Of a DNA stretch of 64,000 nucleotides, positions 19,936-27,440 are shown piece after piece. The stretch lies in assembly GCF_007197995.1 (NCBI RefSeq), contig NZ_VKKH01000003.1, forward strand, positions 124,001 to 188,000, read 5' to 3'. Below the pieces are notes generated by a model, which was not told the origin of the DNA, did no database searches, and worked only from the letters and a program-made list of their open reading frames with translations. How positions within the stretch are numbered: position 1 is the first letter of the stretch; every line of letters begins with the position of its first letter. A program made the translations under genes and the position numbers. Origin of the DNA: Aliiglaciecola sp. M165. Lineage in GTDB: Bacteria > Pseudomonadota > Gammaproteobacteria > Enterobacterales > Alteromonadaceae.

Positions 19936-20418
19936 ATGAGTACCAGCATCTACGATTTTGAAATGCCTCTTAATAATGGCCAAACAAAATCGCTTGCAGA
20001 CTATAAAGACAAAGTTATTCTTATCGTAAATACTGCGAGTAAATGCGGATTTACCCCACAGTACACAGGTCTTCAAAGTGTCTATGATGAATATAAAGAC
20101 AAAGGGCTTGTTGTGTTGGGATTTCCCTGTGACCAATTTGGACACCAGGAACCAGGGGATGATGGAGAGATTGAGCAATTTTGCTCGTTGAACTTCAATG
20201 TTGATTTTCCATTGTTTAAAAAGTCTGAAGTAAACGGCAAGAACGCCTCGCCTTTATATAACTTTCTAAAAGATCAGGCTCCGGGATTACTCGGAAGTAA
20301 AAGCATCAAGTGGAACTTCACTAAATTTCTTATTGCTCGTGATGGCACGGTAGTGGGAAGGTATGCACCGAATACCAAGCCCGAAGACATGGCAAAAGAC
20401 ATCGAAAAACAACTTTAA
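19936..20418 (+). CDS. Glutathione peroxidase family protein
   Basis: 160-residue thiol peroxidase reducing hydrogen and organic peroxides. The catalytic cysteine lies in NTASKCGFTPQYTGLQ (about residue 36) and is Cys rather than selenocysteine. The conserved GFPCDQFGHQEPG carries the second Cys and catalytic Gln, and WNFTKFLIARDG carries the Trp-Asn pair. Such Cys-type enzymes often use thioredoxin rather than glutathione. A short AGAG box precedes the ATG. The 2-hydroxyacid dehydrogenase gene starts 32 bp downstream, so the two may be cotranscribed. Confidence 0.93.
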   Translation: MSTSIYDFEMPLNNGQTKSLADYKDKVILIVNTASKCGFTPQYTGLQSVYDEYKDKGLVVLGFPCDQFGHQEPGDDGEIEQFCSLNFNVDFPLFKKSEVNGKNASPLYNFLKDQAPGLLGSKSIKWNFTKFLIARDGTVVGRYAPNTKPEDMAKDIEKQL

Positions 20419-20450
20419 CAAATTCGCTCAAACCTAGTGAGAACAAGCCA

Positions 20451-21446
20451 TTGAAAACGCTGTGTTTTAGCAGCAAGAAACATGACCGAGAATATTTTTC
20501 TCGGACAAATGAGGCGTTAGGCCTGCAAATAGATTTTCAAGAAGCACGCCTAACCCTCGAAACAGTGCCTTTGTGCAAAGGATACGATTGTGTCTGTGTG
20601 TTTGTTAATGATCAACTCAACTCCAGCGTATTAGATAAACTGAAAAATTACGGAGTTAGGCATATTGCGCTACGTTGCGCAGGCTTTAATAATGTCAATC
20701 TGGAGCACTGCAAGGCGCTTGGCATTAGCGTTTCCAGGGTACCTGCCTATTCACCCGAGGCGGTTGCTGAGCACACTATAGCGCTTATGATGACGCTTAA
20801 TAGGAAAACTCACAAATCCTTTAATCGAGTCCGCGAGAATAATTTTAGTTTAGACGGGCTGGTTGGGTTTAATTTTCATGGTAAGACTGTTGGGGTCGTA
20901 GGTAGCGGAAAAATTGGTCGATGCGTGATCAACATTTTACATGGAATGGGTTGTAACATTTTTGTCACCGACCCCTACCCTGACGCTTCGATTTCGCAAC
21001 TGCACAATGTGGATTACACCAGTATCGAAAACCTGCTCGAAAGGTCAGATATTATTACATTACACTGCCCTTTAACTTCCGAAAGCCAGCACTTAGTCAA
21101 CGAACAAAGTATTGCGAAAATGAAGGACAATGTCATGTTGATCAACACATCTCGTGGAGGTCTAATCGATTCGAAGGCTGTCATTGAAGGGTTGAAAAAA
21201 CGAAAAATTGGTTACTTAGGATTGGATGTATATGAGATGGAATCCGAACTGTTCTTTGAAGATAAATCATGGGAAATCATGCAAGATGAAGTTTTTGACC
21301 GCCTGGTTGGTTTTCCTAATGTATTAATTACCGGGCATCAGGGATTCTTTACCCACGAAGCTTTGCAGCAGATTGCGCTTACCACATTACAAAATATTAA
21401 AATGTTTAACGACGGTAAAAAATCAGAAGACACCTTTTTAGTTTAA
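20451..21446 (+). CDS. D-2-hydroxyacid dehydrogenase, D-lactate dehydrogenase-like
   Basis: 331-residue NAD-dependent dehydrogenase of the D-isomer-specific family, most like fermentative D-lactate dehydrogenases. The NAD-binding motif is VGVVGSGKIGRCVINI near residue 147. The catalytic Arg is in NTSRGGLID, the Glu in GLDVYEMES, and the His in TGHQGFFTHEAL near residue 296. That last motif is characteristic of LdhA-type enzymes. The start is TTG (MKTLCFSSKKHDREYF), which fits the family N-terminus. It directly follows the glutathione peroxidase gene and converges on cmoM with only 7 bp between stops. Lactate is the probable product, by family resemblance. Confidence 0.88.
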   Translation: MKTLCFSSKKHDREYFSRTNEALGLQIDFQEARLTLETVPLCKGYDCVCVFVNDQLNSSVLDKLKNYGVRHIALRCAGFNNVNLEHCKALGISVSRVPAYSPEAVAEHTIALMMTLNRKTHKSFNRVRENNFSLDGLVGFNFHGKTVGVVGSGKIGRCVINILHGMGCNIFVTDPYPDASISQLHNVDYTSIENLLERSDIITLHCPLTSESQHLVNEQSIAKMKDNVMLINTSRGGLIDSKAVIEGLKKRKIGYLGLDVYEMESELFFEDKSWEIMQDEVFDRLVGFPNVLITGHQGFFTHEALQQIALTTLQNIKMFNDGKKSEDTFLV

Positions 21447-21453
21447 CCTCGGA

Positions 21454-22233
21454 TTATTCTTGGCGATTTTTTCTTAAAATCACATGAAAATATTTACCTA
21501 GCCACTTGTAGGGTGATTGCGTTCCATATTCAATCTCCATTTTTTTCAGAACATTATATTCTTCAATTTGCTTGTCGCGATCGTACAGATAATCATGAAA
21601 GCACCTTAACCCTGCAGTATGTAAAACTGTGACATCCAGTGTTTCGATGAAGGTCAATATTTGGTTTGGACTTAGTGCATTTTTGGGATTTAACCGCACA
21701 GTATTTTTCTGTGGCATACCGGCCATCACGTAGTCGAAGTTTCCGTAAAGTAAATTTCCAAATCGATGTGCATCTTGATTGAAAAAACTCAAGGATAGAT
21801 GACCACCTGGTTTCAGCAATGACAATAGTTTAACGATGGCTGCGTGTGGGTCGACCAGCCACTCCAAAACCGCATGACACAGCACAATATCGAAGCGGTT
21901 TTGCATGGATAATTCGCTTAAACTACCGGATAAAAAGTGCACATTATTAAAATCGGATAATTGGCCCTTCGCGAAGCCAAGGGCATCATTTGATATATCG
22001 TTAAATGTTACTTGATGACCATAACGGGCAAATTCTGCAGACATGATCCCCGTACCGGCACCAACATCAATCACCTGCAACGATTTATCAAGCGTAGGCT
22101 GTGCGTAATTGATATGATACTTTAGGTGGTGCACGAGTAGTTCATGCCTCAATCTACCTTTGGTAGAACCATAGATATTTTGCGCAAACTTTTCAATTAT
22201 CGCGTCAAAGCTGTGATCGGAAGGTTCTGTCAT
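21454..22233 (-). CDS. cmoM: tRNA 5-carboxymethoxyuridine methyltransferase CmoM
   Basis: SAM-dependent enzyme that methylates cmo5U34 to mcmo5U34 in certain tRNAs. The 259 residues resemble E. coli CmoM (SmtA, 261) along the length. FAQNIYGSTKGRLRHELL is near the N-terminus, the SAM loop is DVGAGTGIMSAEFARYGH, then CHAVLEWLVDP, GNFDYVMAGMPQKN and HDYLYDRD. It is divergent from elyC with 38 bp between them, the same neighbour pair as in E. coli, which supports both calls. Confidence 0.93.
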   Translation of the reverse strand: MTEPSDHSFDAIIEKFAQNIYGSTKGRLRHELLVHHLKYHINYAQPTLDKSLQVIDVGAGTGIMSAEFARYGHQVTFNDISNDALGFAKGQLSDFNNVHFLSGSLSELSMQNRFDIVLCHAVLEWLVDPHAAIVKLLSLLKPGGHLSLSFFNQDAHRFGNLLYGNFDYVMAGMPQKNTVRLNPKNALSPNQILTFIETLDVTVLHTAGLRCFHDYLYDRDKQIEEYNVLKKMEIEYGTQSPYKWLGKYFHVILRKNRQE

Positions 22234-22271
22234 TGTTGTATAACCAAAACGAGTAATGGAGTGTTTATAAA

Positions 22272-23033
22272 GTGGATTTTTTTCTATTAAAAAAGTTTAT
22301 AGGCGTTTTTGTCATGCCAATTCCTATAATACTTGTTTTAATGATCGTCGGGTTGTTTTTTTTATTTAGACAAAATTATGTGAAAGCGAAATGGTCAATA
22401 TCGTTTGCAACTTTAGGACTCGTCGTCGTGTCATTTTCCCCGTTACCTAACCATCTTCTCTATTCACTGGAACGTGAGTACCCCCAGTATGATTTATCCA
22501 AGCCTGTCGACTATATCGTAGTATTGGGCTGTCAGCATGTAAATGACAGAGCGCTGCCGATTACCTCGCAGCTTTCTCCCTGCTCCTCCGTGCGCGCTGC
22601 AGAAGCCATACGTATTTTGCAATTCAACCCACAAGCCAAAATCATCACCTCGGGGCATGTTGGAAACCAAACTTTCAGCAATGCCCACATGACTAAACAA
22701 TTCATTACTGCAATGGGCGTTGACTCAAACCGAATAATTGCTGTTGAGTTATCCAGAGATACTGGTGAAGAAGCTCAAAATCTGCGCAAAATGTTAAATG
22801 GAAAACCCTTCGCATTAGTGACTCAGGCAACCCATATGAAACGCGCAGTGTTTTTATTCGAGCAAGCGGGGTTATCCCCCATCGCAGCGCCCACCCATCA
22901 TTTTGTGAGAGAATCAGATAACCCAACATTAGGAGCTTTTTTTCCAGATTCGCAAAACATTAAAAAGTTCGAACGTTGGTGGTACGAATGGTTAGGCAAT
23001 ACCTATGTTTGGATCACGTCGCTGTTCGCCTAA
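22272..23033 (+). CDS. elyC: Envelope biogenesis factor ElyC (YdcF/DUF218 family)
   Basis: 253-residue inner-membrane protein. Two hydrophobic segments (about residues 8-28 and 38-55) precede a periplasmic DUF218 domain with DYIVVLGC and SRDTGEEAQN. In E. coli ElyC is needed for proper peptidoglycan assembly and lipid-carrier metabolism at low temperature. The start codon is GTG; the resulting MDFFLLKKFIG aligns with the E. coli N-terminus, which decides the start. It is paired divergently with cmoM, as in E. coli. Confidence 0.9.
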   Translation: MDFFLLKKFIGVFVMPIPIILVLMIVGLFFLFRQNYVKAKWSISFATLGLVVVSFSPLPNHLLYSLEREYPQYDLSKPVDYIVVLGCQHVNDRALPITSQLSPCSSVRAAEAIRILQFNPQAKIITSGHVGNQTFSNAHMTKQFITAMGVDSNRIIAVELSRDTGEEAQNLRKMLNGKPFALVTQATHMKRAVFLFEQAGLSPIAAPTHHFVRESDNPTLGAFFPDSQNIKKFERWWYEWLGNTYVWITSLFA

Positions 23034-23059
23034 TTCTTTTGAACCTGTCTGATGAAAAA

Positions 23060-23821
23060 TTATGCTGGGTTATCGATATCAATAAATTCTGCATCACAAT
23101 TAAATTGCTCTTGCAAATGGTCGGCTATGGCTTTCGCACCATAGCGCTCTGTTGCATGATGCCCGGCAGCGATAAAATGAATACCCATTTCTCTGGCAGT
23201 ATGCACCGTTTGTTCAGAAATTTCGCCGCTAACAAAAGCATCTATATTCTTTTCTGCTGCTTGCTCAATATACCCTTGCCCTCCGCCTGTGCACCAGGCA
23301 ATAGTGCGTATTTGATGACCGCCCCCATCAACTAAAAGAGGTTTTCTGCCAAGTAGCTTTTCAACTTTGTTGGTAAAATCTTCTGCGCTAGTTGGGTATT
23401 GAGTCTCCCCTCGCATAACAACACACTGTTTGTCACGAGGATCAATTACCCTGCAATCTTGAATACTTAACAATTTACCAAGTTGAGCGTTATTGCCAAA
23501 TTGAGGATGAATGTCCAAAGGAAGATGGTAAGCATACAAATTTATATCGTTGTCTAATAGTGCTTTGATTCTTTTGCGCTTCATCCCTTGAATACAGTCA
23601 TTCTCACCTTTCCAAAAAAAACCATGATGAACAAAAATTGCATCGGCCTTATGTAAAATCGCCTGATCAATTAAGGCTTGTGAAGCAGTTACGCCGCAGA
23701 CTATTTTTGAGACGTGCTCTTTGCCTTCAACTTGTAATCCATTAGGGCAATAATCACGTACATTTTGTGGTTGTAGTAATTGATTTAAATAGTCTAGCAA
23801 CGTTTTATTACTTAAGGTCAT
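23060..23821 (-). CDS. Nif3-like dinuclear metal centre protein (YbgI family)
   Basis: About 253 residues, belonging to the hexameric Nif3/YbgI family with a two-metal site. Motifs are YCPNGLQVEG, the metal-binding HHGFFWKGE, YHLPLDIHPQFGNN and the C-terminal GHHATERYGAKA. It matches E. coli YbgI throughout. The physiological reaction is unresolved; database names such as GTP cyclohydrolase 1 type 2 homologue should not be read as proven. I place the start at the ATG at 23821 since GGAA stands before it; an in-frame ATG 12 bases upstream is the alternative. Confidence 0.9.
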   Translation of the reverse strand: MTLSNKTLLDYLNQLLQPQNVRDYCPNGLQVEGKEHVSKIVCGVTASQALIDQAILHKADAIFVHHGFFWKGENDCIQGMKRKRIKALLDNDINLYAYHLPLDIHPQFGNNAQLGKLLSIQDCRVIDPRDKQCVVMRGETQYPTSAEDFTNKVEKLLGRKPLLVDGGGHQIRTIAWCTGGGQGYIEQAAEKNIDAFVSGEISEQTVHTAREMGIHFIAAGHHATERYGAKAIADHLQEQFNCDAEFIDIDNPA

Positions 23822-23954
23822 CAAGGGTTCCATTTACATTTTTAACACAGTCTCGCTACATAAAATGCGAAATTAGACTTTATTTGCAAAACAAGGTATA
23901 AAAGCTGGCTACGAAATTCAAATACAATTAACTAGAAAAGGGTTTAATCACGCA

Positions 23955-24311
23955 ATGAGTAAACTGGATAAAGAACAAGTCGTTGAAAATTTTGTACAAG
24001 CTTACACAGCCGCTAATGGAAAAGCACCCGAAATCGAAGCCAAAGGTGGTTGGTATAGTGTAGATGGCGGAAAAAACGTTCGTTTAGCGGCTTTGGAAGA
24101 AATGACCCAAGAACTTTCAGGTTCTGCGGCGCCAGCCAAAGTTGAAAAAGCTGCAGAAAAAACTGAAAAACCAGCGAAAGCAGCTAAAGCGACGAAAAAA
24201 CCTGCAGCCAAAAAAGCTACAAAGAAAAAAGCGGATTCAGGATTCTCAGTTAAAGCTTATTGGGCGGAGCAGATCCTTGAACGCAACCCTGGTTCTAGAT
24301 TACCAAGATAG
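23955..24311 (+). CDS. Small Lys/Ala-rich protein of unknown function
   Basis: 118-residue basic protein that I cannot assign to a named family. Residues 1-50 look like a folded domain (EQVVENFVQAYTAANGKAP, then GGWYSVDGGKNVRLAALEEM). Residues 58-93 are a low-complexity Lys/Ala/Pro segment reminiscent of histone H1-like tails. The last 22 residues (FSVKAYWAEQILERNPGSR) are non-repetitive. The arrangement suggests a nucleic-acid-associated protein; this is inference from composition only. It is a stand-alone gene with a good terminator 25 bp downstream. Confidence 0.75.
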   Translation: MSKLDKEQVVENFVQAYTAANGKAPEIEAKGGWYSVDGGKNVRLAALEEMTQELSGSAAPAKVEKAAEKTEKPAKAAKATKKPAAKKATKKKADSGFSVKAYWAEQILERNPGSRLPR

Positions 24312-24335
24312 GGTTTAGTTTGACTAAATATTTAT

Positions 24336-24362
24336 AAAAACGGCTTATTGGCCGTTTTTTTA
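24336..24362 (+). terminator. Rho-independent terminator of the Lys/Ala-rich protein gene
   Basis: ACGGC and GCCGT (24340-24344 with 24351-24355), flanked by A-run and T-run that extend the stem, then seven T. It lies 25 bp after the stop at 24311. Confidence 0.85.
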
Positions 24363-24382
24363 TTTCTAAAACGAGGAATAAA

Positions 24383-26209
24383 ATGTATTTACGAAATACA
24401 AAAATCGCACTATTTATGCTTACCTCTCTGGGGTTAAGCGCCTGCGGAAATAGTCAATCTCCAGCATTGACTGAAGAGCCTGCACTAACAGCCGAAGATG
24501 CTAAAAAGTTTATCGATGATGCACAAGCTGAACTTGCTGCGCTACAGCTGCCCGCAGCGCAAGCTGAGTGGGCATATCAGACTTACATCAATCAAGATAC
24601 AGCGGCTGTTACTGCCCATTTGTCTGGGAAACTAACGGCTCGGGCGTCTGAATTGGCGAAAGAGTCCGCCAAATTTAATAACGTAGAGGTCGATCCAGAT
24701 ACCCGTAGAAAACTGAACTTGATGCGAAACGGTCTAGTAATGCCAGCACCAGCTGACGAGGCCAAGGCCGCTCGTTTGTCGCAATTAGGATCAGAGTTAG
24801 GCGGTATGTATGGCAGTGGTAAGTATTGCCGCTCAGAAGACGAATGTTTCCGATTGACAGAAATGGCTAACATCATGGCTACTGAACGCGACCATGAATT
24901 ATTGTTAGAAATGTGGGAAGGCTGGCGACAAGTATCTCCGCCAATGAAAGAATTATTCGCTGAACAAGCTGAACTTGCAAATGAAGGCGCAAAGGAACTG
25001 GGACTAGCAGATGTGAGTGAATTGTGGCGCGGCAGCTACGATATGCCAGCCGACGCGTTTGCAGCAGAGCTAGATCGCCTTTGGGGACAAGTGCAACCAT
25101 TTTATGAAGCATTACATTGCCATGTTCGTGCTGAGCTTGGCGAACAATATGGTGAGGATGTGGTATCGCAAGATAAACCAATCCCTGCCCATTTGCTGGG
25201 TAACATGTGGGGACAAACATGGGGCAACATATACGACATTGTCAAACCGGAAGAAAAATTAGATGTCATAGATGTTACGGCCGCGTTGGCTCAGCATGAC
25301 TACGATGAAGTGAAAATGGTTAAACAGGCAGAGTCATTTTTCTCATCACTTGGATTCGAACCTTTGCCTGAAACTTTCTGGCAACGCTCTCAATTTAGCC
25401 AGCCAGCCGATCGTGATGTCGTATGTCATGCTTCTGCATGGAATATTGACAGTAAAGATGATCTTCGGATCAAGATGTGTATTCAAAAAACCGGTGAAGA
25501 GTTTGCCGTAATTCACCATGAATTGGGACACAATTATTACCAACGTGCCTATAATCACCTACCGCTATTGTACCAAGGTTCAGCTAACGATGGTTTCCAT
25601 GAAGCTATTGGCGACACTATTGCCCTTTCAATTACACCCAAATACCTAAAACAAATTGGTTTGGTAGATCAAGTACCAGATGCATCCAACGATATTGGCA
25701 TGTTATTAAAACTCGCCCTGGATAAAATCGCTTTTGTACCCTTTGGTTTGCTTGTCGATCAGTGGAGATGGAAAGTGCTCTCTGGTGAAGTCACACCAGA
25801 ACAATACAATACGGCGTGGTGGGAGCTTAGAGAAAAGTATCAAGGTTTGATGGCACCAGTCGAGCGCCCAGCAGATGCATTTGACCCAGGAGCCAAGTAT
25901 CATGTGCCGGCTAATACGCCCTACACAAGGTATTTCCTCGCTCATATTTTGCAGTTCCAGTTCCACAAATCTTTGTGTGAAATCGCTGGTGACGAGGGTC
26001 CAGTGCATCGATGTTCAATTTATGGCAGTGCTGAAGCGGGTAAGGCATTGAATGACATGCTTGAATTAGGTCAGAGTAAAACCTGGCAAGAAGCGTTACA
26101 AACCTTAACAGGCAAAGATCAAATGGACGCGACGGCCATTTTAGATTACTTTGCACCGCTAAAAGGTTGGTTGGACGAGCAAAATAAAGATCGTCAATGT
26201 GGCTGGTAA
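24383..26209 (+). CDS. M2-family peptidyl-dipeptidase lipoprotein (ACE homologue)
   Basis: 608-residue zinc dipeptidyl carboxypeptidase of family M2, the bacterial counterpart of angiotensin-converting enzyme, releasing C-terminal dipeptides. The signal peptide ends in the lipobox LSAC (about residues 18-21), so it is a lipoprotein, periplasmic or outer-membrane bound. The zinc site is HHELGHNYYQ near residue 377 with the third ligand in HEAIGDT about 24 residues on, the correct spacing. QWRWKVLSGEV and the C-terminal segment PYTRYFLAHILQFQFHKSLC are also typical. GAGG precedes the ATG. A strong bidirectional terminator follows. Probably used for peptide nutrition. Confidence 0.93.
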   Translation: MYLRNTKIALFMLTSLGLSACGNSQSPALTEEPALTAEDAKKFIDDAQAELAALQLPAAQAEWAYQTYINQDTAAVTAHLSGKLTARASELAKESAKFNNVEVDPDTRRKLNLMRNGLVMPAPADEAKAARLSQLGSELGGMYGSGKYCRSEDECFRLTEMANIMATERDHELLLEMWEGWRQVSPPMKELFAEQAELANEGAKELGLADVSELWRGSYDMPADAFAAELDRLWGQVQPFYEALHCHVRAELGEQYGEDVVSQDKPIPAHLLGNMWGQTWGNIYDIVKPEEKLDVIDVTAALAQHDYDEVKMVKQAESFFSSLGFEPLPETFWQRSQFSQPADRDVVCHASAWNIDSKDDLRIKMCIQKTGEEFAVIHHELGHNYYQRAYNHLPLLYQGSANDGFHEAIGDTIALSITPKYLKQIGLVDQVPDASNDIGMLLKLALDKIAFVPFGLLVDQWRWKVLSGEVTPEQYNTAWWELREKYQGLMAPVERPADAFDPGAKYHVPANTPYTRYFLAHILQFQFHKSLCEIAGDEGPVHRCSIYGSAEAGKALNDMLELGQSKTWQEALQTLTGKDQMDATAILDYFAPLKGWLDEQNKDRQCGW

Positions 26210-26230
26210 TTCGATGAACCTTGGCAATCA

Positions 26231-26257
26231 AAAAGAGCGACATTAGTCGCTCTTTTT
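26231..26257. terminator. Bidirectional terminator between M2 peptidase gene and sohB
   Basis: An 11-bp stem, AAAAGAGCGAC with GTCGCTCTTTT, around an ATTA loop, with T on both strands. It lies between two convergent genes and can serve both. Confidence 0.9.
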
Positions 26258-26286
26258 AATAGTTACACAGTATATCTTACTGGGCA

Positions 26287-27318
26287 TTACCTAAATAGGC
26301 TCTGCCCTTTTGTCCATAGCTTTACAAAGGCTGACTCTAAGCCCGCTGACGCAGCCATTCCCAGTCTTTCGGGCAAAGGTTTCTTTTTAGTATATTTCAC
26401 TGAATAAATTTTATGAGAATCAAGTTTACCTAAAAGAAAGTCATCTGATGTTTGGATGGTATCAACCAGTCCCAATTCCGCGGCTTTGCTGCCGTACCAA
26501 TATTCACCCGTCGCGACCTTATCGATATTAATGTTATCGCGATGTTCAGAAACGAAATCTTTAAACATTACATGCACTTCTTCTAATTCTTGTCTAAATT
26601 TGTCACGACCTTGATCGGTATTTTCGCCAAACATAGTCAACGTGCGTTTAAAGTCACCTGCAGTGTGTTGTTCAAATTCTATATTATTCTTTTTAAGCAA
26701 TTTGTTGAAATTAGGAAGTTGAGCAATGACGCCTATTGAACCAATAATTGCAAATTTTGCGCTCAGAACCGTGTCGGCCACACATGCCATCATGTATCCG
26801 CCACTTGCGGCGACTTTATCCACCGCTGCAGTAAGGTGTATTCCATTGTCTTTGAGTCGCTGTAGTTGAGAAGCAGCCAACCCATATCCATGGACGACAC
26901 CGCCACCACTTTCTAATCGAACAAGCACCTCATCTTTATCCTGTACACTACAAATAACAGCGGTCACTTCTTCTCGCAGGTTATCAACTTCGTGGGCATC
27001 CATTGATCCTTTAAAGTCAATGACAAACAAGTTTGGCTTGTCCTCATTCTCGTCATTTGATTTGTTTTTCTTTTTTTCTTTATCCGCTTTTTTCTTATCT
27101 TTCTCGCGTTTTTTAAGTTGTTCCTTTGAAAGCAACAATTGTTGTGCATTTTGCTTTAAGTCATCTATTTGCTCAGACAATGACTTAATTTCTAAATTAC
27201 CTGCCCCCTGCTTTTGTTTGGAGGCCAAAGCGATAACCCCTCCTACAACTAGCAAAATCGCAACGACTATGGTAATTGCTTTAGCGACAAACAAACCATA
27301 CTGAAATAAAAAATCCAA
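26287..27318 (-). CDS. sohB: Inner-membrane peptidase SohB (family S49)
   Basis: 343-residue serine peptidase of the SppA/SohB group. It begins with an N-terminal membrane helix (about residues 8-31) and a highly charged linker rich in Lys and Asp (about 60-92). The S49 domain then shows DFKGSMDAHEV, RLESGGGVVHGYGLAASQL, the nucleophile Ser in DKVAASGGYMMACVAD and the Lys-containing HTAGDFKRTL. It matches E. coli SohB closely. The catalytic domain should be periplasmic. Its role in E. coli is incompletely defined (envelope quality control). It is convergent with the M2 peptidase gene. Confidence 0.95.
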   Translation of the reverse strand: MDFLFQYGLFVAKAITIVVAILLVVGGVIALASKQKQGAGNLEIKSLSEQIDDLKQNAQQLLLSKEQLKKREKDKKKADKEKKKNKSNDENEDKPNLFVIDFKGSMDAHEVDNLREEVTAVICSVQDKDEVLVRLESGGGVVHGYGLAASQLQRLKDNGIHLTAAVDKVAASGGYMMACVADTVLSAKFAIIGSIGVIAQLPNFNKLLKKNNIEFEQHTAGDFKRTLTMFGENTDQGRDKFRQELEEVHVMFKDFVSEHRDNINIDKVATGEYWYGSKAAELGLVDTIQTSDDFLLGKLDSHKIYSVKYTKKKPLPERLGMAASAGLESAFVKLWTKGQSLFR

Positions 27319-27391
27319 ATTAACACTCCATTTTTAAATTACCCCAATAATGTGGGGACATTTTTATTGTTTTAAACTCGAAGTTAAAGGC

Positions 27392-27421
27392 AAAAAAAAG
27401 GCCAAGTCAATGACTTGGCCT
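27392..27421 (-). terminator. Rho-independent terminator of the lipase gene
   Basis: AGGCCAAG and CTTGGCCT (27399-27421) form a strong stem with a short loop; on the minus strand it is followed by eight T. It starts 19 bp beyond the lipase stop. Confidence 0.9.
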
Positions 27422-27440
27422 ATAAAGCTCGACTAATCGA

